64,000 nucleotides of DNA from Pelargonium x hortorum. Its lineage: Eukaryota; Streptophyta; Magnoliopsida; Geraniales; Geraniaceae. The stretch is from the NCBI GenBank assembly GCA_036897525.1, contig JAYMTJ010000053.1, positions 1 to 64,000 on the forward strand, given 5' to 3'. The position numbers and the translations under genes are program-made. This document shows positions 12,637 to 25,974 of this stretch, one piece after another; the stretch's first letter is position 1, and each line of letters starts with the position of its first letter. The notes below the pieces were generated by a model, which saw only the letters and a program-made list of their open reading frames with translations, was not told where the DNA came from and searched no databases.

Positions 12637-12870
12637 TTATAATTGAAGCTTCTTTTTCGTAACTAATGGAATTTCTTCCTGTAAGTTAGACATTATTAAC
12701 AAAATTTTTATGCCCTTAATGTGAGGTGTGAGGTCAATGTTTTCTAGCTCTCTTAAGAGACCCTTCTCTGTATCTCGGAAATCCTCATCGAATAAATAGA
12801 ACAGGATTTTCCTTTCTTTATTTTCACCCACTCTGATCTCGACTATATAGACTTTACCATGGGGAAATCT
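12637..12870 (-). pseudogene. Protein-like frame, unknown; possible RelE/HigB-type fossil
   Basis: A minus-strand frame open for about 77 codons contains GKVYIVEIRVGENKERKILF, then FDEDFRDTEK and LRELENIDL. The charged beta-strand pattern (GK.Y..EIRV followed by ILFYLF) loosely recalls the core of RelE/HigB/Gp49-like small RNases, but no catalytic set can be assigned and the similarity may be accidental. No complete gene is visible, so I treat it as a fossil. It points the opposite way to the short frames at 11.6-12.57 kb. The composition is among the most protein-like in the window; the family call is weak. Confidence 0.25.
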
Positions 12871-15805
12871 ACAAGAGCACTATAAGGGCATATCACCACG
12901 AAAATATTTTGATTTACACTCCGGAAAAGGTAAGCTTTCGCAAAAAGACTATAAAACCGAAGGGAAAAGCTAGAATTATACCTAAATGACTTCTCTTAAA
13001 TTAAATGAAATCTCTTTTCTAGAGTGAGATACGCTAGAACCTGTCTTGTCCACCCGCGAAATTTCTAAGGCGATCCTGGTAATATAAGACATTTTATAGA
13101 TCCTACTTTAATAAAAAAGTGCGGGTACAATTTCTTTATTAGAAGCGGGATTTCTCTACGCCCAGTTTGGTGAATTGAATATAGAGGGGGCGCAGTTCGG
13201 AGTAATCCACCTGTGAACCTTATTTTATACTCAGGAGAAAAGGACCTAGCACAGAAATTGAACTTATTATAATCAGGGGTTTATTCAGTTTTTTTTAGAA
13301 GCAGCACGGAGACTCTAATACATAAAAGGAAACGGATACTCGTTTATCAAAAGTCTCTTATTCGTTAATACTAATTAGAACTCAGGTACTTTCCTTTGTA
13401 TTTCCAGGAATCTCGAAACCCACTACCTTTATAGGATAGGAAGCCCGCCTTGTTCAGGAAATTCTGACTCTTTAAGGTTAAGGGATACCCGAGGAGTCTA
13501 ATCTATACATATACATACGAAAGAAGCTATTAATATTAATGAACCTTTTCTAAGAGTTTTAGATTACTCTTTTTTTCAGTTACTGTTACAGAAAATAACA
13601 AAAATAAGACTCTTTATAAGAGACCCGGTTTCAGGCTAAGCCTTGGGTATTTCCCCGTTAAATGAAAGACTTTCAAGCAGCAAGTAATAGAATAGATAGA
13701 GAGAGAGTACCCGACTTTATACTAGCAACTTACTTATTATAATTATGGAAACGGGGGATCCCCGAACAATGTTTACTTTACTATTCAAGACCCCGCAATG
13801 ATAGTCTTTAGTCCTCTACTAAAGATTACCCACGAGTCTACAGAAAAGCTTAATAGTAGGATTGGAATAACGTTAATTTCAGTTATACAGTATAGCAACC
13901 TCCCTTTACCGTTTCAGAACAGGTACTTTACAAATTGGTCAATAGTTTTGAGCGGATAGCTTAGTGAAAAGAAAAGGGGGCGAAAAAACTTTTCACTAAA
14001 GGGGGTCACTATAATACATTGATCCCTATTTCGTGAGTGCACTAATTTTTTTACTTAACTTAATAAAAAAAACTTTGGCTTAGATACGCTTCCTTAAATC
14101 TTAATTATAATGTAGATAAGAAATTTATATTCTTTATATGCAAATTATCCGGATAAGGAGAAATAATCTATCTTACTAAGGTAACTTACCTTCGTGTAAT
14201 AGCAGGACTTTCCTCTTTATTTATTATTTTAATTGCTACTTACATAGACTTGATTTCCTATAAATATTAAGATTCTACGGATTCCCGTAAAAGGAAAGAG
14301 GAATTCTATATCAAACCTAACCCAGCTGGAGTCTAATTGGTTTCTTTCTTCTGTTAGATAGACAAAACTCTTAATGAAATTGCTATAAGAATACGGTTTA
14401 GGTTAGACACTAAATGTACTAAGCCAGCCTTTGTGCAATCCCTTATCTCTTTTTTAAACTTGTTGTGCACGAACCCGCCCCGTTTGGAGACCACCCTTCC
14501 TTACTCTTGTCCAAATTAAGCACTCCTTGTTTTAGATTCTTTGACTGACAAAAGCAAAAAAATTTTGAGCAGTACTCGTCGTGAACGGACTCCTGAGAAT
14601 TTCCTGACATTTAGTTGGGTATGCCGTACTTGTATACTTAAGTACAACTTCCTTTTATCGAGTGCCCCATAAGAATGAATACTTGATTCTTAATCAATAA
14701 ATAAGCTGTGTTCTAGAGAATCCTATTCAATAAATTTTCTCCAAAAAAGGGCTGCTTTCTTTATGGGAGTAAGCTTTTCAAATCAATTTTGACTTGTTTA
14801 AAAGGTAGTACAATGAGAGGAAAGTTGTGCGGGTATTAAGAGTAGGGATCTCGATATGAAGCATAAAAAACGAGGAATTCTTAAAAGGACTTTTTTTGTG
14901 TTCTTCTAGGGTTTCCGATTTCAGATTAAAACAGGTTAAGCAAGGCCTATAATGAATATAGGACTTAATAAAGTAAAAGGTTTAACAAAGGTACAAAGGA
15001 GTTTTCTTCAATCAAGTCCTGTTCAGCTTTAGTCTGTAGTTTAGGGAGTTCTTCCTATCTCTATGTTTCTGGGTTTTCCTGTCTAGAAATTAGAAGTTTA
15101 TATTATAGAGAATACAAAGAATTGAAACTAGAGTAACTTAAAGTGTGCAAGTACTATCTAGAGTACTATATGGTATTAACCTCTTTCTGGCACAAAGTTC
15201 CAGTCGGTAATAGAGATTCAACATTATCCCTCTAAGTAAGGCTCTAACCTCCCTAACGCTAAACACCAAAGAACAAGAGGAATTATTCTTAGAAAACTTA
15301 ATACCTAAAATGACTAATTCTATAACTTACTATTTTGACTATTTAGAACTGGTAATACAGTAAGTCTATTAACTATATAACAAGACTAACTCTAGAAGAC
15401 TTTCCCTAGCTAGAAACATTAGCAGCAACAATTAGACAGGGCTTTCTTTTATCGACTCCAAAGTCCTATAGGTTTTTTTATAGGTATAGGCAATCCACAA
15501 GACTGAGTCAAACAAAACAGGCAGGTACCCGAATTCAGGATAATAATGCATTCTGGAGAATCATTTCGATATTGTTAGGTTTCCGCGGGAGAAATTCTTT
15601 AGGTTAGGGTTTTACATTACAGGTTTTGAGGAAAATAGAAAGATAATATATTCTAAAACAGAGTTCTCAAGTCTCATCTCAAAGGCTTTTGGTCTAAGGA
15701 TTATAGGAATCTTCCTTGTTAGGGTAAAGGGGTAGGCCCTCCTATAAAACTCGTTCAAAACCAGAATTTAAAGTCTTTTACCTATGGACTTCTACACCCG
15801 GGACT

Positions 15806-15821
15806 CCCCCTTTTTTGGGGG
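15806..15821. repeat. CCCCC-TTTTTT-GGGGG hairpin
   Basis: Five C's, six T's and six G's form a tight five-pair stem with a T loop. It is G+C-dense in an AT-rich setting. No gene ends here, so terminator function is not supported. It fits the general surplus of short GG...CC palindromes. Confidence 0.6.
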
Positions 15822-17447
15822 GTTCTAATACACAAACTTTTAAATCCCGAAAGGAATAAATAAACTTGTGCTATCTAAGACTGATTTATTAACCCAGGGT
15901 TTAGAAGAATCTTTTAAGTTTTTACATTATCATAGGAGCCTTTGGTTTCAGTAATCGGGCATCCACTTAAGGTTTTGAGCATACCCCTATTAACCTAGTT
16001 AATTTAATAAGTTACATATAGATATTCCCAAGAATTGAGGCTACCAAAGTATCTTAAGTCACGTTTTATCACAAAAGGATCCCGTCATAGAATTCAAGCT
16101 CAACTTTTAGTACTCTAATTTTATCAGAAGTAAAGAAAAATTACCACATATGTTTTTTTAACAAGCCTTTTGTTTTATATGCGAAGTTTTCTCAAATAGA
16201 CAGCCCTAGTGCAAAATTTCATTTATCTTTACTAGACTTTACGAACACCTTTTACTCCTAAAGGGATAATGTTTTTCTAAAAAAGTCAAGACTTCCTTAT
16301 CTTCTTATATGGATGTCTCATCTACTGTGGAATAAGGACTCATAAAAGCAAAAGCAGAGGAATTCTTGTAACTTAACTAGGTTATCCTCTCTCTTAAGCA
16401 TGTAATTTAGTAGTAAGAGAATTCTATTCTAGGACTGGGGCGGGGTCGCTTTTCTGTATATATCCTCAAGTTCATTTTGGTGAATTGCAAGATTTAGACT
16501 TCTAAAGTGTTTTGTACAAGAGCAGTTTATACCTAGAATTTCATTTATGAGAACATATACTCAAGAGCCTCTTTTCTCGTTATATTGATAGGCTTTTTGT
16601 GCTGAGGAAAGATTTTGTTTGTTATATAAGTGTAGTGTAGGAATTGGGACTATTATACATACTATATACTATATATTAGAGCTTAAACTTTTTTATTTGG
16701 AGCCTGAGGATCTTTCTGTAAAAGATTCTCTTTTATTTTCTTGTCTGGCTAGAAGAGTCCCCTAGTTAGTAGATTTTTTGCTGTTCTAAGTAGAGAATAT
16801 CCGGGTTTTATCACAAACCTTGTATTTTCTGATAATAAGCTCTCCTGTGAGGTTAAGCCGAACCCGTGGATCTCTAGATTCCAGACCCACTTGTCTATGT
16901 CGAAAAGTCCTTAAGAACAGAATACCTAAGAAATTGTACGTTGTCAAGGAACCCCTCAGGCAATCATATCTTTTTCTGTACAGGCTTAGATCTCCGAATT
17001 TGTTACGCTAAGAATTTAAGTTAAGGGTAATTAGTAGAGGTTTTAACCAAGTGGAAAGCCAGAGAAAAAAGCTTTAAATGTTAAATGTATGGAATCCTAA
17101 AAAGATTTGTTTGTGTTTCTTCTTTATCAGTTTGTATACGCCGTAGCTATAAAATAGTAAGGAACTAACTTTTTCTACTTTTATTTGAAATACTAAGTTT
17201 CTAATAGCTTACGCCGGCAGTTTGCTTTGGTAGAGCCCCTTATACTATTCAGTAACTCTCAAGCAAGGCTCTATATTAGTTAGTAATTTCTTTAATTCAC
17301 GATACAGTAGTAAGCAATAGCAAAGTGAAAGATTCTATTCAAATCAAGGACTCTTTTTTAGAGACTTTATCAATGAATCTAGGCGTTTCAGTATTATCAA
17401 AGAAAGTTAGAATTCCAAAGCCTTTTAATGTATAATATTATTAACCA

Positions 17448-17459
17448 ACACACACACAC
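17448..17459. repeat. (AC)6 microsatellite
   Basis: Six AC units, the only clear AC run I noticed in the window. Confidence 0.8.
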
Positions 17460-19513
17460 TTATTAGGATAGGAGTCCCTGTGGATAAACACTATATAAGT
17501 CGAGTCTAGCAAGAAAAGTGCTTGCCTAACTTGCAATTATTTATTATAATTTCACAATTCATAGACATACCCGAAGATTTCTATGGAAAGGTGCCGCGGA
17601 AGGTGGCTTGTACTTGTTGTAGCAATCAGGAGACTCAACCCCTGTATATTTAAGAGGACCCTCCTATAATATAAGTTTTGACAATTTAGTAGGATATAAA
17701 TTAGCACCTGTTAAAGTATAACACGAAAAAAAAACTTCATTCATTCACTAAAAGAGGATTGGATTAAAAGTGAATAAAAAAAAATACACGAGTCCTTCAA
17801 CAATTTATTTCTTGGTAAGGAAGGTAGGACAGGTTTAGCAGTAAGCAGCGGATAATCCCTTTTCTTCGGGAAAGTAAGAAGGTGAAACCTGTCAAAAGGA
17901 TATTCAACATTTTCTATAATCTTTGTAAGGGGAAGACTTAGTAAATAACCTACCCACCCTTTTGTAGCCGTAGCTTTTTTTTAGGTGCATTTGACTCGAT
18001 CGACTAGGAAGCCTCGGATCCATTGCTGTTTTTTTTATCCTCTATTTCTTTCCATGACAAAACTCCAGGAGTATATCAAAAGTAAGATTCAAGTACTAAG
18101 TCTAGGTTGTTTACAAAGCCATAGAGTTTCTTGCTTTTGGCCCCGCAAACTCCTTGACGAAGTCCGATACGTTAATAAAGTAATACTATAGTATAGGAAG
18201 AACTCCTAATCAATGCAGTATAATTAGCCTCTCAGTTATGATAAGTATAGGATTCTGGTTAAGCTCTTAATTTAATATTTGAATAATTAGGCACTGAACA
18301 CGGAATTTTTTAGATAGGAATGCCCTTAAAAAAGAAAAATTTCTTTAGTTAGGTAGTGTCGGAATACAATGAATTTGACTCTGAATTTCAATTGAAATAG
18401 AGTCTAACTTTCCTGAAGCATACCGTCCTAAAACTATGAGAACAGCTATAAACTTTAAACTTATTTTGTCTAAACTAAAAGGAAATACCAACGAGCAGTT
18501 TTGATCTGGAAACACGAGCTACATTTTAACATAATACGGCAGAGTATTAAACTTAAAATAGAGTCTAATTTTCTTAGTCTGAGCAAAGTCTGTAGTGTAT
18601 TCCAATGTTAGTTATCTTATAAGGTTAGTCTAATAATTTCATCGTACACTCCGTATGGTATAGTAATGTCGATACTAGGCTGTTTTCCGATGTCAAATAT
18701 AACTATGTATCCCTAAGTACAGAATTCTTTAATGTATTTTGTGAAAGAAACCCCTGAAACACGGGAACAAAACCCTTCTTTATTTAAATTCTTTGGCAAG
18801 CCTTTCTTTTAAGTAAGTAAGATAAGAAGGTGCCCTGGGCCCCACGAGTTTCTTTTTGCGTCCTGTCTATTGAAACAGAACGCTATACTCCGGCAAAATT
18901 TTAATAAATTAAGTTCTTATAAAAATATTATGTAGAGTCCCCTTTTCTACCCTTGTGATTGGCTGCACAAGGATTTAACTCTGTCTAAAGAACATAAAAT
19001 CCAGAATCGGCTTTAGTGTCTTGGAGTGTCTGTCTTGCTTATTTTTGAGCTCTCTATACTCTATCTATAAAGGTAAAGGTTAGAAATTGAAACTTTGCTT
19101 TGCTGTATCTGTAAAAACAAGTAGAATTCCATAAAAAGAAGTGCAGTAAAGAGCGCCTCGATAATAGGAGACCCCGAGAATATTCACAAGGTTTCTTAAT
19201 AAGCATAAGCCGCCTCCGTAGGAATTCCAAAGCTAAGCTTATTTTGATCCGCAACAAAGCCTTTCTTGTGACGGGGAAGCAAACTAATAAGGGAGTTTTT
19301 AGAATTTAATAACTAAGTTAGCGTTTAAAATCTACTTTACTTGCTGTGCAACTGAGCTCTTAAGGTTGCCAATGGAAACAAGTCCTTGTCAAGTGCTGCT
19401 AGCTAGGAACAGTTTTTAGAACCCTCATATTACGCAGTCCTTCTAATTTCTTTTATAAGGGATTCTTCACTTTTGAGAGATTCCACAAACATGAGACTCC
19501 TAAGTGTTCCTCT

Positions 19514-19531
19514 TGGTGCTTGCAAGCACCA
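19514..19531. repeat. 18-bp perfect palindrome
   Basis: TGGTGCTTG is followed directly by its exact reverse complement CAAGCACCA, with no spacer. About one such palindrome is expected by chance in 64 kb, so it is descriptive rather than compelling. Confidence 0.75.
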
Positions 19532-21660
19532 TCCTTGTATCCTGTGTGCATAGGCTTAGACTACTATTAAGCCTTTAGTCGTAGATGTATAAAAAACAAC
19601 TTTAAAAAACAAAAAGAGTCTTTTTAACCGGAAAAGCGGGGCTGTGTGGTATTTGCAAGTACTTATTAGCTTCCAACTAATAAAAGAGGCTATCAAACCA
19701 ATTTATTCTATAAGCAAGTCTATTTTAGTTATAGTGGAACCTGTTGGATAAACTTCTGGCTAATGGTAAAACCGCTAAAGCAAGGCTATTCTTGTATTGT
19801 ACAAAGCGCAATCCTCAATAATACTACTTAAATTTAATACAAAAATAGATTCCTTTTCGTCAAATAAGTTATGTATACTCGAGAATTAGGTATCTTTATT
19901 AAAAACTCTTTGTCATAAATCTGGGTTTCGTTTCTTGGACTAGGGGTTTTGTTAGCGCTGTGGCAAAAAAAGGAATCAGATAAGCTTGTCCTTAAACCAT
20001 TACGGTAGAAAAGGAGACTAGAGGTATTATTAGAAAATATCTTGGCGCTTATTTATGAATAGAATACAAAGTTAGTTTAGGACAGTTCTTAAAATCTTAA
20101 AAAGACTCTCGAATCATCCACCAAGCTAAGGTAAGTACTAGCTTTTATAAAGCTATAAAGGGCTCCTAGCAATGGTATATGCCCCTCACTGATATGCGTT
20201 TTTGACGAGGATTTTAGTTTTAATTGTATTAAACAAAGTACTAATTACATAATATTTCTTGCACAAACAATTACTCTGGATCTTATACCAAAGCTGAAAA
20301 GTAGGACAATGATGTTTTTGAGATTAATAGAGATGACAAGAATTTCTTCATTGAGATAAGAATAGGGTTTCGAAGTTCTTTAAGGAAATCTTTACTTGTC
20401 AATCAATACGGGGGTGTCAGACTTTCTATAAGATAGGAATCTAAGAAGTTTTTTAGTTTTTATAATTAGCGCAGGAGACCGAGAGCACTAGAATAAAGGT
20501 CCTATATATGCTTGAAAGAAGGAGTTCAGGAAAAACGAAATGGAGTAACTATAACTCTGAAAGAGGGGTGTCTATGTAAAGGAGCTTGGTGTGAAAGCAG
20601 TCTATTTCGAGGGTTTCTTATAACATTAAGATAAGGAAAGCCTGCCTTATATTGAATGCCAAAAAATATTAACTCAATTGATAACCTCTAAGACAACCTA
20701 TTAAGTTAAGAGGGATTTTAAAGTTAAGTGTAATTCTGGATCAAATAGACCAAAGTATCCTTTTTTTTCTATTTTAGTAACTCAAAAGTTAACTAAAGAG
20801 AGACCACTAAAAAGTTAGGGCGTTTTGTTACACGAACTGAGCTAGATATATTGTGAATTTACCTATGACTGGTCAACCTAGGACCGCTTGGGATTATTCT
20901 TACCAAAAAGACTTCGGCTGGTTAGCTTTTGAATTCTGAATAAGAGATGGTGCTAGTCCTAATTTAGTATTAATTAAGAAAAGGGGTGCACCTATACTAT
21001 GTAAAACTGGTTGAAGGGGGCATTTGCGCTCTTATTTGCGAAAGGACAGTCGAACACATTTTAGGTAATATGGGCTTGATCAGCTATGTTTTAAAAACTC
21101 GAACGAGAGAAACCTATAAATTAAGAATTTCTTTACTAAGCGATCTATTTAGGATAAATTTAAATAGAGAGAGGATTCTCTTTTGTAAAAAGTACGATTT
21201 TTTATGAAAAATAAATACAGGATTACAAAAATGATTTTGAGTTAATAAATGACTTGACATCGCTTAAGGTAAGGATGGGATGACAAAGGGACTTCTAAAG
21301 TAATAAATTATATATATGAGTATTCCATTCTTTGGAAGTTTTTTGAATGAACAAGAATTAATAAACCAACGCTAGGGCACTTTTATATACTATACTACTA
21401 GACCCCGTGTTACAAGAAAAGTGTGTTCTGTGCAAGACTATGATTATGTGCTCCGTTTCCTATGTGATACTGAATATCAAGGGGAGGGGTTTACGGAGGA
21501 ACCTTATAAGGATATATTCCGTCTCGTATAAATAATAAGAACAAGATAGATTCGCGCAGTCATGCAATATGCCTACGGAGTTTTGTGCATTTAGAATGTC
21601 AGTGGTTAAGAAATTGCTTAGGTAAAGAAAAGCGGAATCGCTTATATACAAAATAGATTG

Positions 21661-21714
21661 AGCTCGTCTTGAATACTCTCGTTATAGTAAAGTGAGCAGT
21701 TATGTTCTTTGGAG
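21661..21714. repeat. Diverged dispersed repeat, copy 1
   Basis: AGCTCGTCTTGAATA and the following ~40 bases recur at 23708-23756 with roughly 70% identity by eye, in the same orientation about 2 kb apart. The copies share the 15-base core, a TCTC and a block close to GAGTAGTCATATTCTTT. Function is unknown. Confidence 0.6.
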
Positions 21715-21756
21715 TCTTTAGTATTTTTGAAATGGTAAAGCAGGGGTTAGTTTGAT

Positions 21757-21802
21757 GGTCATGCGCGGGTTCGAGTCGATTCATTGCTGGGATTTTACTG
21801 AA
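21757..21802 (+). tRNA. tRNA-like relic lacking the anticodon arm
   Basis: GGTTAGTTTGATGGTCA resembles a tRNA D-arm of the Asp type and is followed almost at once by GCGCGGGTTCGAGTC, a canonical T-loop (TTCGAGT) with part of its stem. The whole anticodon arm expected between them is absent. I cannot pair an acceptor stem. It looks like a deletion-scarred tRNA gene, but a chance match to the short conserved arms is possible. Confidence 0.3.
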
Positions 21803-21829
21803 TAGATGAGTCATTCTTTATAAGAAAGA

Positions 21830-24800
21830 GTAGTCCGTACTTGAACAAAATTTATCTTATAAGTAGGTAAATTCTAAGTATTCCATTAAGATAGCAAGAC
21901 AGTAGTCTAACTAAAAGGGGGGTACTCACTGATGAAGACCGCCCCTTTACCTAAAAAGTAAATGGATTCATATTCTAATTTCAGCTTTTATATTGACATT
22001 TTTAGAGTAGCGGGTCATATAACTTTTGGTATTTTAAAAAGTATACTTTATGGGAACTTCCTGTAGAACTAGGAACCTTGAAAATCTTCTTGAATGAAGC
22101 CTTTCAAGTTCTCGTAGGAACAGTGTGAAAGTCGTGTTATTCTTTGATTTCCGATACAAGAAAATGTTGATAAACCCTAACATTTCAAACCTTAGGACAT
22201 CTAGGGTTTATCTTTATATTGTTTATCCTGATTAGAAAGTGACAAAAAAAGACTACCCAAAACCAAGGTAATTCAGAAATAGGCGCTCTGATATATTATA
22301 TATATGTGGCCAATCGTCGTAAAAATTCTATTTAGTTTTAAGACAGCTTTTTGCAAATGAAGGTGATTACTTTTAAGGAATTAACAAGTATGTGCATAAT
22401 TAAAGAGCATATCCCAAGTCAAAGAATCGCTACTTGGTGTACTTAAGTCAAAACGTTGGAAATTTCTTTTCAAGTTGAGTATATAGTATTGTAATAAAAA
22501 AAAACCCTAAATGTTTAAGCCCGAAGTCCTTGAAAAGAACATTCCTTAACTAGTATAGTAAGCCTTCATTCCGGAGAATTCTCTCTATTCATTCCCATGT
22601 TGACTAGTGTAGTGGCAGGCATACTTTTTGTTTCGACTTAGAGAGACAGTAAGTAAATGAGAGCTCACAAACAATTAAAGAGTTATCGAGACACCATGCT
22701 TGCAAGGGATTTCTTAGTTTAATAAGAGTTATTTTGGATCAAGTTCTAATTATAAGACTATAGTTGAGTCAGTATTACGGAGGGGTTTCTGCTTGAGGTA
22801 GAGTCTTTTCCAAGTACAACTAGCCAAGGTTTCCTTTTACGCAGATTCCTGTTCAACTCTTTCTTATACTAAACCAACCTACTCTTTTGAAGCGACTATT
22901 TATGCTTTTTTTCAATTTTATGAGTTGGTTTTAATGCAATGTGATAAAAAAATCTCCCGGGCCGGTCCTGAAAGATTTTGAAACCTGTAAGTCGCTACTT
23001 TTCATTTCAATTCAGCCGTACAAAAGCGAGTTTTAATGATACCTGTTTAGCGCTATTCTAAAAGGAATTTTCTTAAGGGTTAGGGAAGAGATACCTATTT
23101 ATTACATACCAAGATTTCGTTAATTCCTTAAAATAATAAGAACGTATTACTCATTTTTTCTTTCCTAACATTTAACGAGTCCTGTTAGATAAGAATTTTA
23201 TGGTAAGTATACCCCCTTTCTTCAGTAGGAGGTTTTTTCCTTACTTTTAGGGTTTCTGTAATAGTAAGAAGTAGAATTGAATATAATATTAAGTAGCTTT
23301 GACTCAAGAAAAGGTTGCTTAAATGCTTTAATAAAGAATAGGATATCTTTTTTTGTATGCTATATTTCCTTTTGTTTGAGTGTTATTCCTTGGTCTAAAG
23401 TACTAAATACTCATATTTCTTTTTGTAAAGACTATTACGATAGAAGATTATAAGGATTCCAGTTTTTAATTACTGTAAAGTGTATTTCCTGTATTAGCTC
23501 TTAGTGATGAAAAGATTATCTATATTTCATTTCCTAGATTCCAAGTTTACAACTAAAGAAAGATAAGAAACCTAAAATCCTCGCTATCTCTAAAAGCCGG
23601 GTCCGGGTATTGCCTATTTATTATATTAGATTGTTTCACGAAGAAATAGGGGAAGTTTACTCTTATAAATTAGGCCAAGTTCAATAACTCATATACAAAG
23701 ATATTTTTAGCTCGTCTTGAATAGTCTCCTATGAAGGGAGTAGTCATATTCTTTTACGCTTTACTATAAAACTTATATATAACAAGAATTCTCTAATAGA
23801 AGCATACATTTAATCCTTTTCTTTTGATTCTCTTGATCTCGTAAAATACAGGAGTATCCTTATCGGTTTTTCGGGTTTATAACAATAGCTGTTATTTCAT
23901 TCTGACCCTTAATATATTTATAAAGTAATTATACGTGTTCATAAATGTAAGGGTATGGAAATAGAAAAATAGAAGTAATTACTTTTCTGTAGCATAATAG
24001 TTAAACGAGCGGGTTCAGTATTATTAACTAAAAAGAATTGATATACTTCATAACATGCATAATTTACGAGGGAAACTTTTCAAAATTTTATTTAATAACG
24101 TATGCTTTATTACTACTGAGTGCGGGATCCTAATTATATTACAGCTACTCTCATGATTTACAATAAAATGATAGGAGGGTTCCCCTTATATTATAAAGCA
24201 GAAAGCTAAGTGAATTCTCTATAATATAGAACCAAATCTTAGTATAGTTATCAACGCCTACTCTTTTGAACGATAGTAACAGGACTCTTTTAAGTAACTA
24301 GAGCAACCTGTTTCTTAGTATTAGTGTTAGTAAGTCTAGCTAGTTTTTCATATTTTTGTTGTTATATGTTATAAATATTACGGGTATCCTTTCCCTCCGA
24401 GCTCTTATTTCTTACTTAGCTAATTCTATTTTGGTGTATTTATTCTGCGTCCCTATCCAGACAACTGGCTATTTAGGATTAGGAAAGAATAAAAAAGAGG
24501 ATACGAAAGATTTTCTAGTTGCATTGAACTAGTTATTAGACTAATCCGTTTCACAACAATACCTCTTACTAAAGACCTAATGGAGTGAAGCCCTTACGCT
24601 TATATCAAAAAGTTTGATAGCTAGCATTCCTTATGTATACACTGGGTGTTGGAGATTATAATCAATAGCCTACCCTACCTTTTTAGCTTCTCTTGCTATT
24701 GAAAAGCTTTTTATATAGAATCATACAAAAAGGAATTCCTCTGAAAAGAGTTTAATTATAGCGGAATCTATAGACCACTTTCCTCCAATACTGAAATTGA

Positions 24801-25865
24801 AGGCGAGTCAAACTAGAGAATATATAAGCAGTCACTACCTACCTTTGAGTCACGATTCCAAAAAAGGCAGAGTATGATATGTAGTACTTATGAAGTAAAC
24901 TAATATTTTCAAACCTATCTTTTTGTTGTAAGGTTGATCCTTGTGAACTGACTTTACCGTGTTGTATGACCTATGTATCGGAATCCCCTTATAATTAATA
25001 GGTATCATTATTCTTTTTATTCCTCTTAGTAGCTATTCTTCCTATATTTCAATTTAGGTTTGAATAAGCAGGAGTGGGACACCACTAGTGGAGCCCGGTA
25101 AAGTATGGGTATAATATTGTTTGACTAAGTAGGGTAAGGAGCTTTTGAATTTTACCTTTATATAATTGATGTACACTCACAAGGATTGCGCTTTGCTCTA
25201 TACTCTGATTCTACACTAAGTCCTTGAGTAATTTAATGACAAACTATCTTAACGAATTTCTTTTCGTTTATTAACAGAGGGTTCTTATCTTACTTTAAAG
25301 AACCGGGACTAGTCTAGCTAAGCGGGCTTCTTATCTTTCTAAGAGCGAATACAATGCCTCTCTTTTAAAGCTCATGGTCTAGACAAGGATGTTTTTTTAT
25401 TAGATATGGTTCTCGTATTAGTGTTTAGCTTTATAGAAACTATAGTCTTAGGTTATAACCACTTTCTTTTAGGGTTTCTGGTAGTATATCATATATCAAG
25501 GTACGGAGAAGTCCCAGGCAATGAAAATGAGAATATTGTTCTAAATGATTGCTTTGTTTTTAATGTAAGAAGCTATGCGGTTAGGCTAAGAATTGACCTG
25601 CTTAGAAGTGCCCTAAAAGGTTTTTTTTTGGTATAGCAGTTAGATTTAAATAGAGGACTCAAAGAGCCCCTGCGATTATCTATGGCTTTAGCAAGTAACA
25701 AAGCCTTTTGTTCTTTTTTTAGAAATGGCATTCAAAAGAGATAAAAACCTCTTTTAAAAGGACACCATATAAAGAAGAAACCTTACTTAATGGAAATTTT
25801 CTTCCTAAATATAGGAGTTGTTTTTATAGAATCCGCTCGCTAGAATCTGAAGTTTTAACTATACA
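21830..25865. other. Unassigned stretch
   Basis: No supported gene. It contains copy 2 of the dispersed repeat (23708) and GGAATTCC at 24732. The frame at 25406-25636 (+, 76 codons from an ATG) has a hydrophobic start and a charged middle (NENENIV) but no recognisable family, and it is within chance length. Confidence 0.6.
23708..23756. repeat. Diverged dispersed repeat, copy 2
   Basis: Partner of 21661-21714, described there. The two copies share an exact 15-base core. Confidence 0.6.
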
Positions 25866-25869
25866 AAAG

Positions 25870-25946
25870 TCTAAGAGACAGAACTCGAACCCGCGATTTA
25901 GGCTTTCAAGAGTAAGGGATCTAACCAATCGAACCGCTTACCTAGA
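25870..25946 (-). tRNA. Damaged tRNA-like sequence, downstream of the trnS-like gene
   Basis: On the minus strand this reads as a D-arm (GGTTCGATTGGTTAGATCC), an anticodon-loop-like CTTGAAA, and a T-arm GCGGG-TTCGAGT-TCTGT whose stem pairs only with several G-U pairs. Six acceptor pairs (TCTAGG with CTTAGA) can be drawn, but only with extra unpaired bases on both sides. The anticodon stem has mismatches; if CTTGAAA is the loop, the anticodon would be UGA (Ser). It lies 28 bp downstream of the better-preserved serine tRNA, in the same direction, as in a tRNA cluster. It is probably a decaying tRNA gene. Confidence 0.45.
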
Positions 25947-25974
25947 ATCACGAGGCTAAAATACTTTTTTCTTT

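Larger units (their letters stand above)
12880..21640. other. Long unassigned stretch with small palindromes
   Basis: Nearly 9 kb without a gene I can support. Frames at 16820-17011, 17985-18191, 19054-19257 (minus) and 20986-21207 are short and unremarkable, although the last (starting at a GTG) is rather Lys/Arg/Glu-rich. Separately listed items are the C/G hairpin at 15806, the (AC)6 run at 17448 and the palindrome at 19514. GGGCCC occurs at 18837 and GGAATTCC at 19221. Confidence 0.6.

Noticed and set aside
15806-15821. Intrinsic terminator
   Set aside because: There is a stem and a T run, but the T's are in the loop, not after the stem, and no gene ends nearby.
18390-18570. Repeat AATAGAGTCTAA at two sites
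   Set aside because: The shared core is too short to exceed chance.
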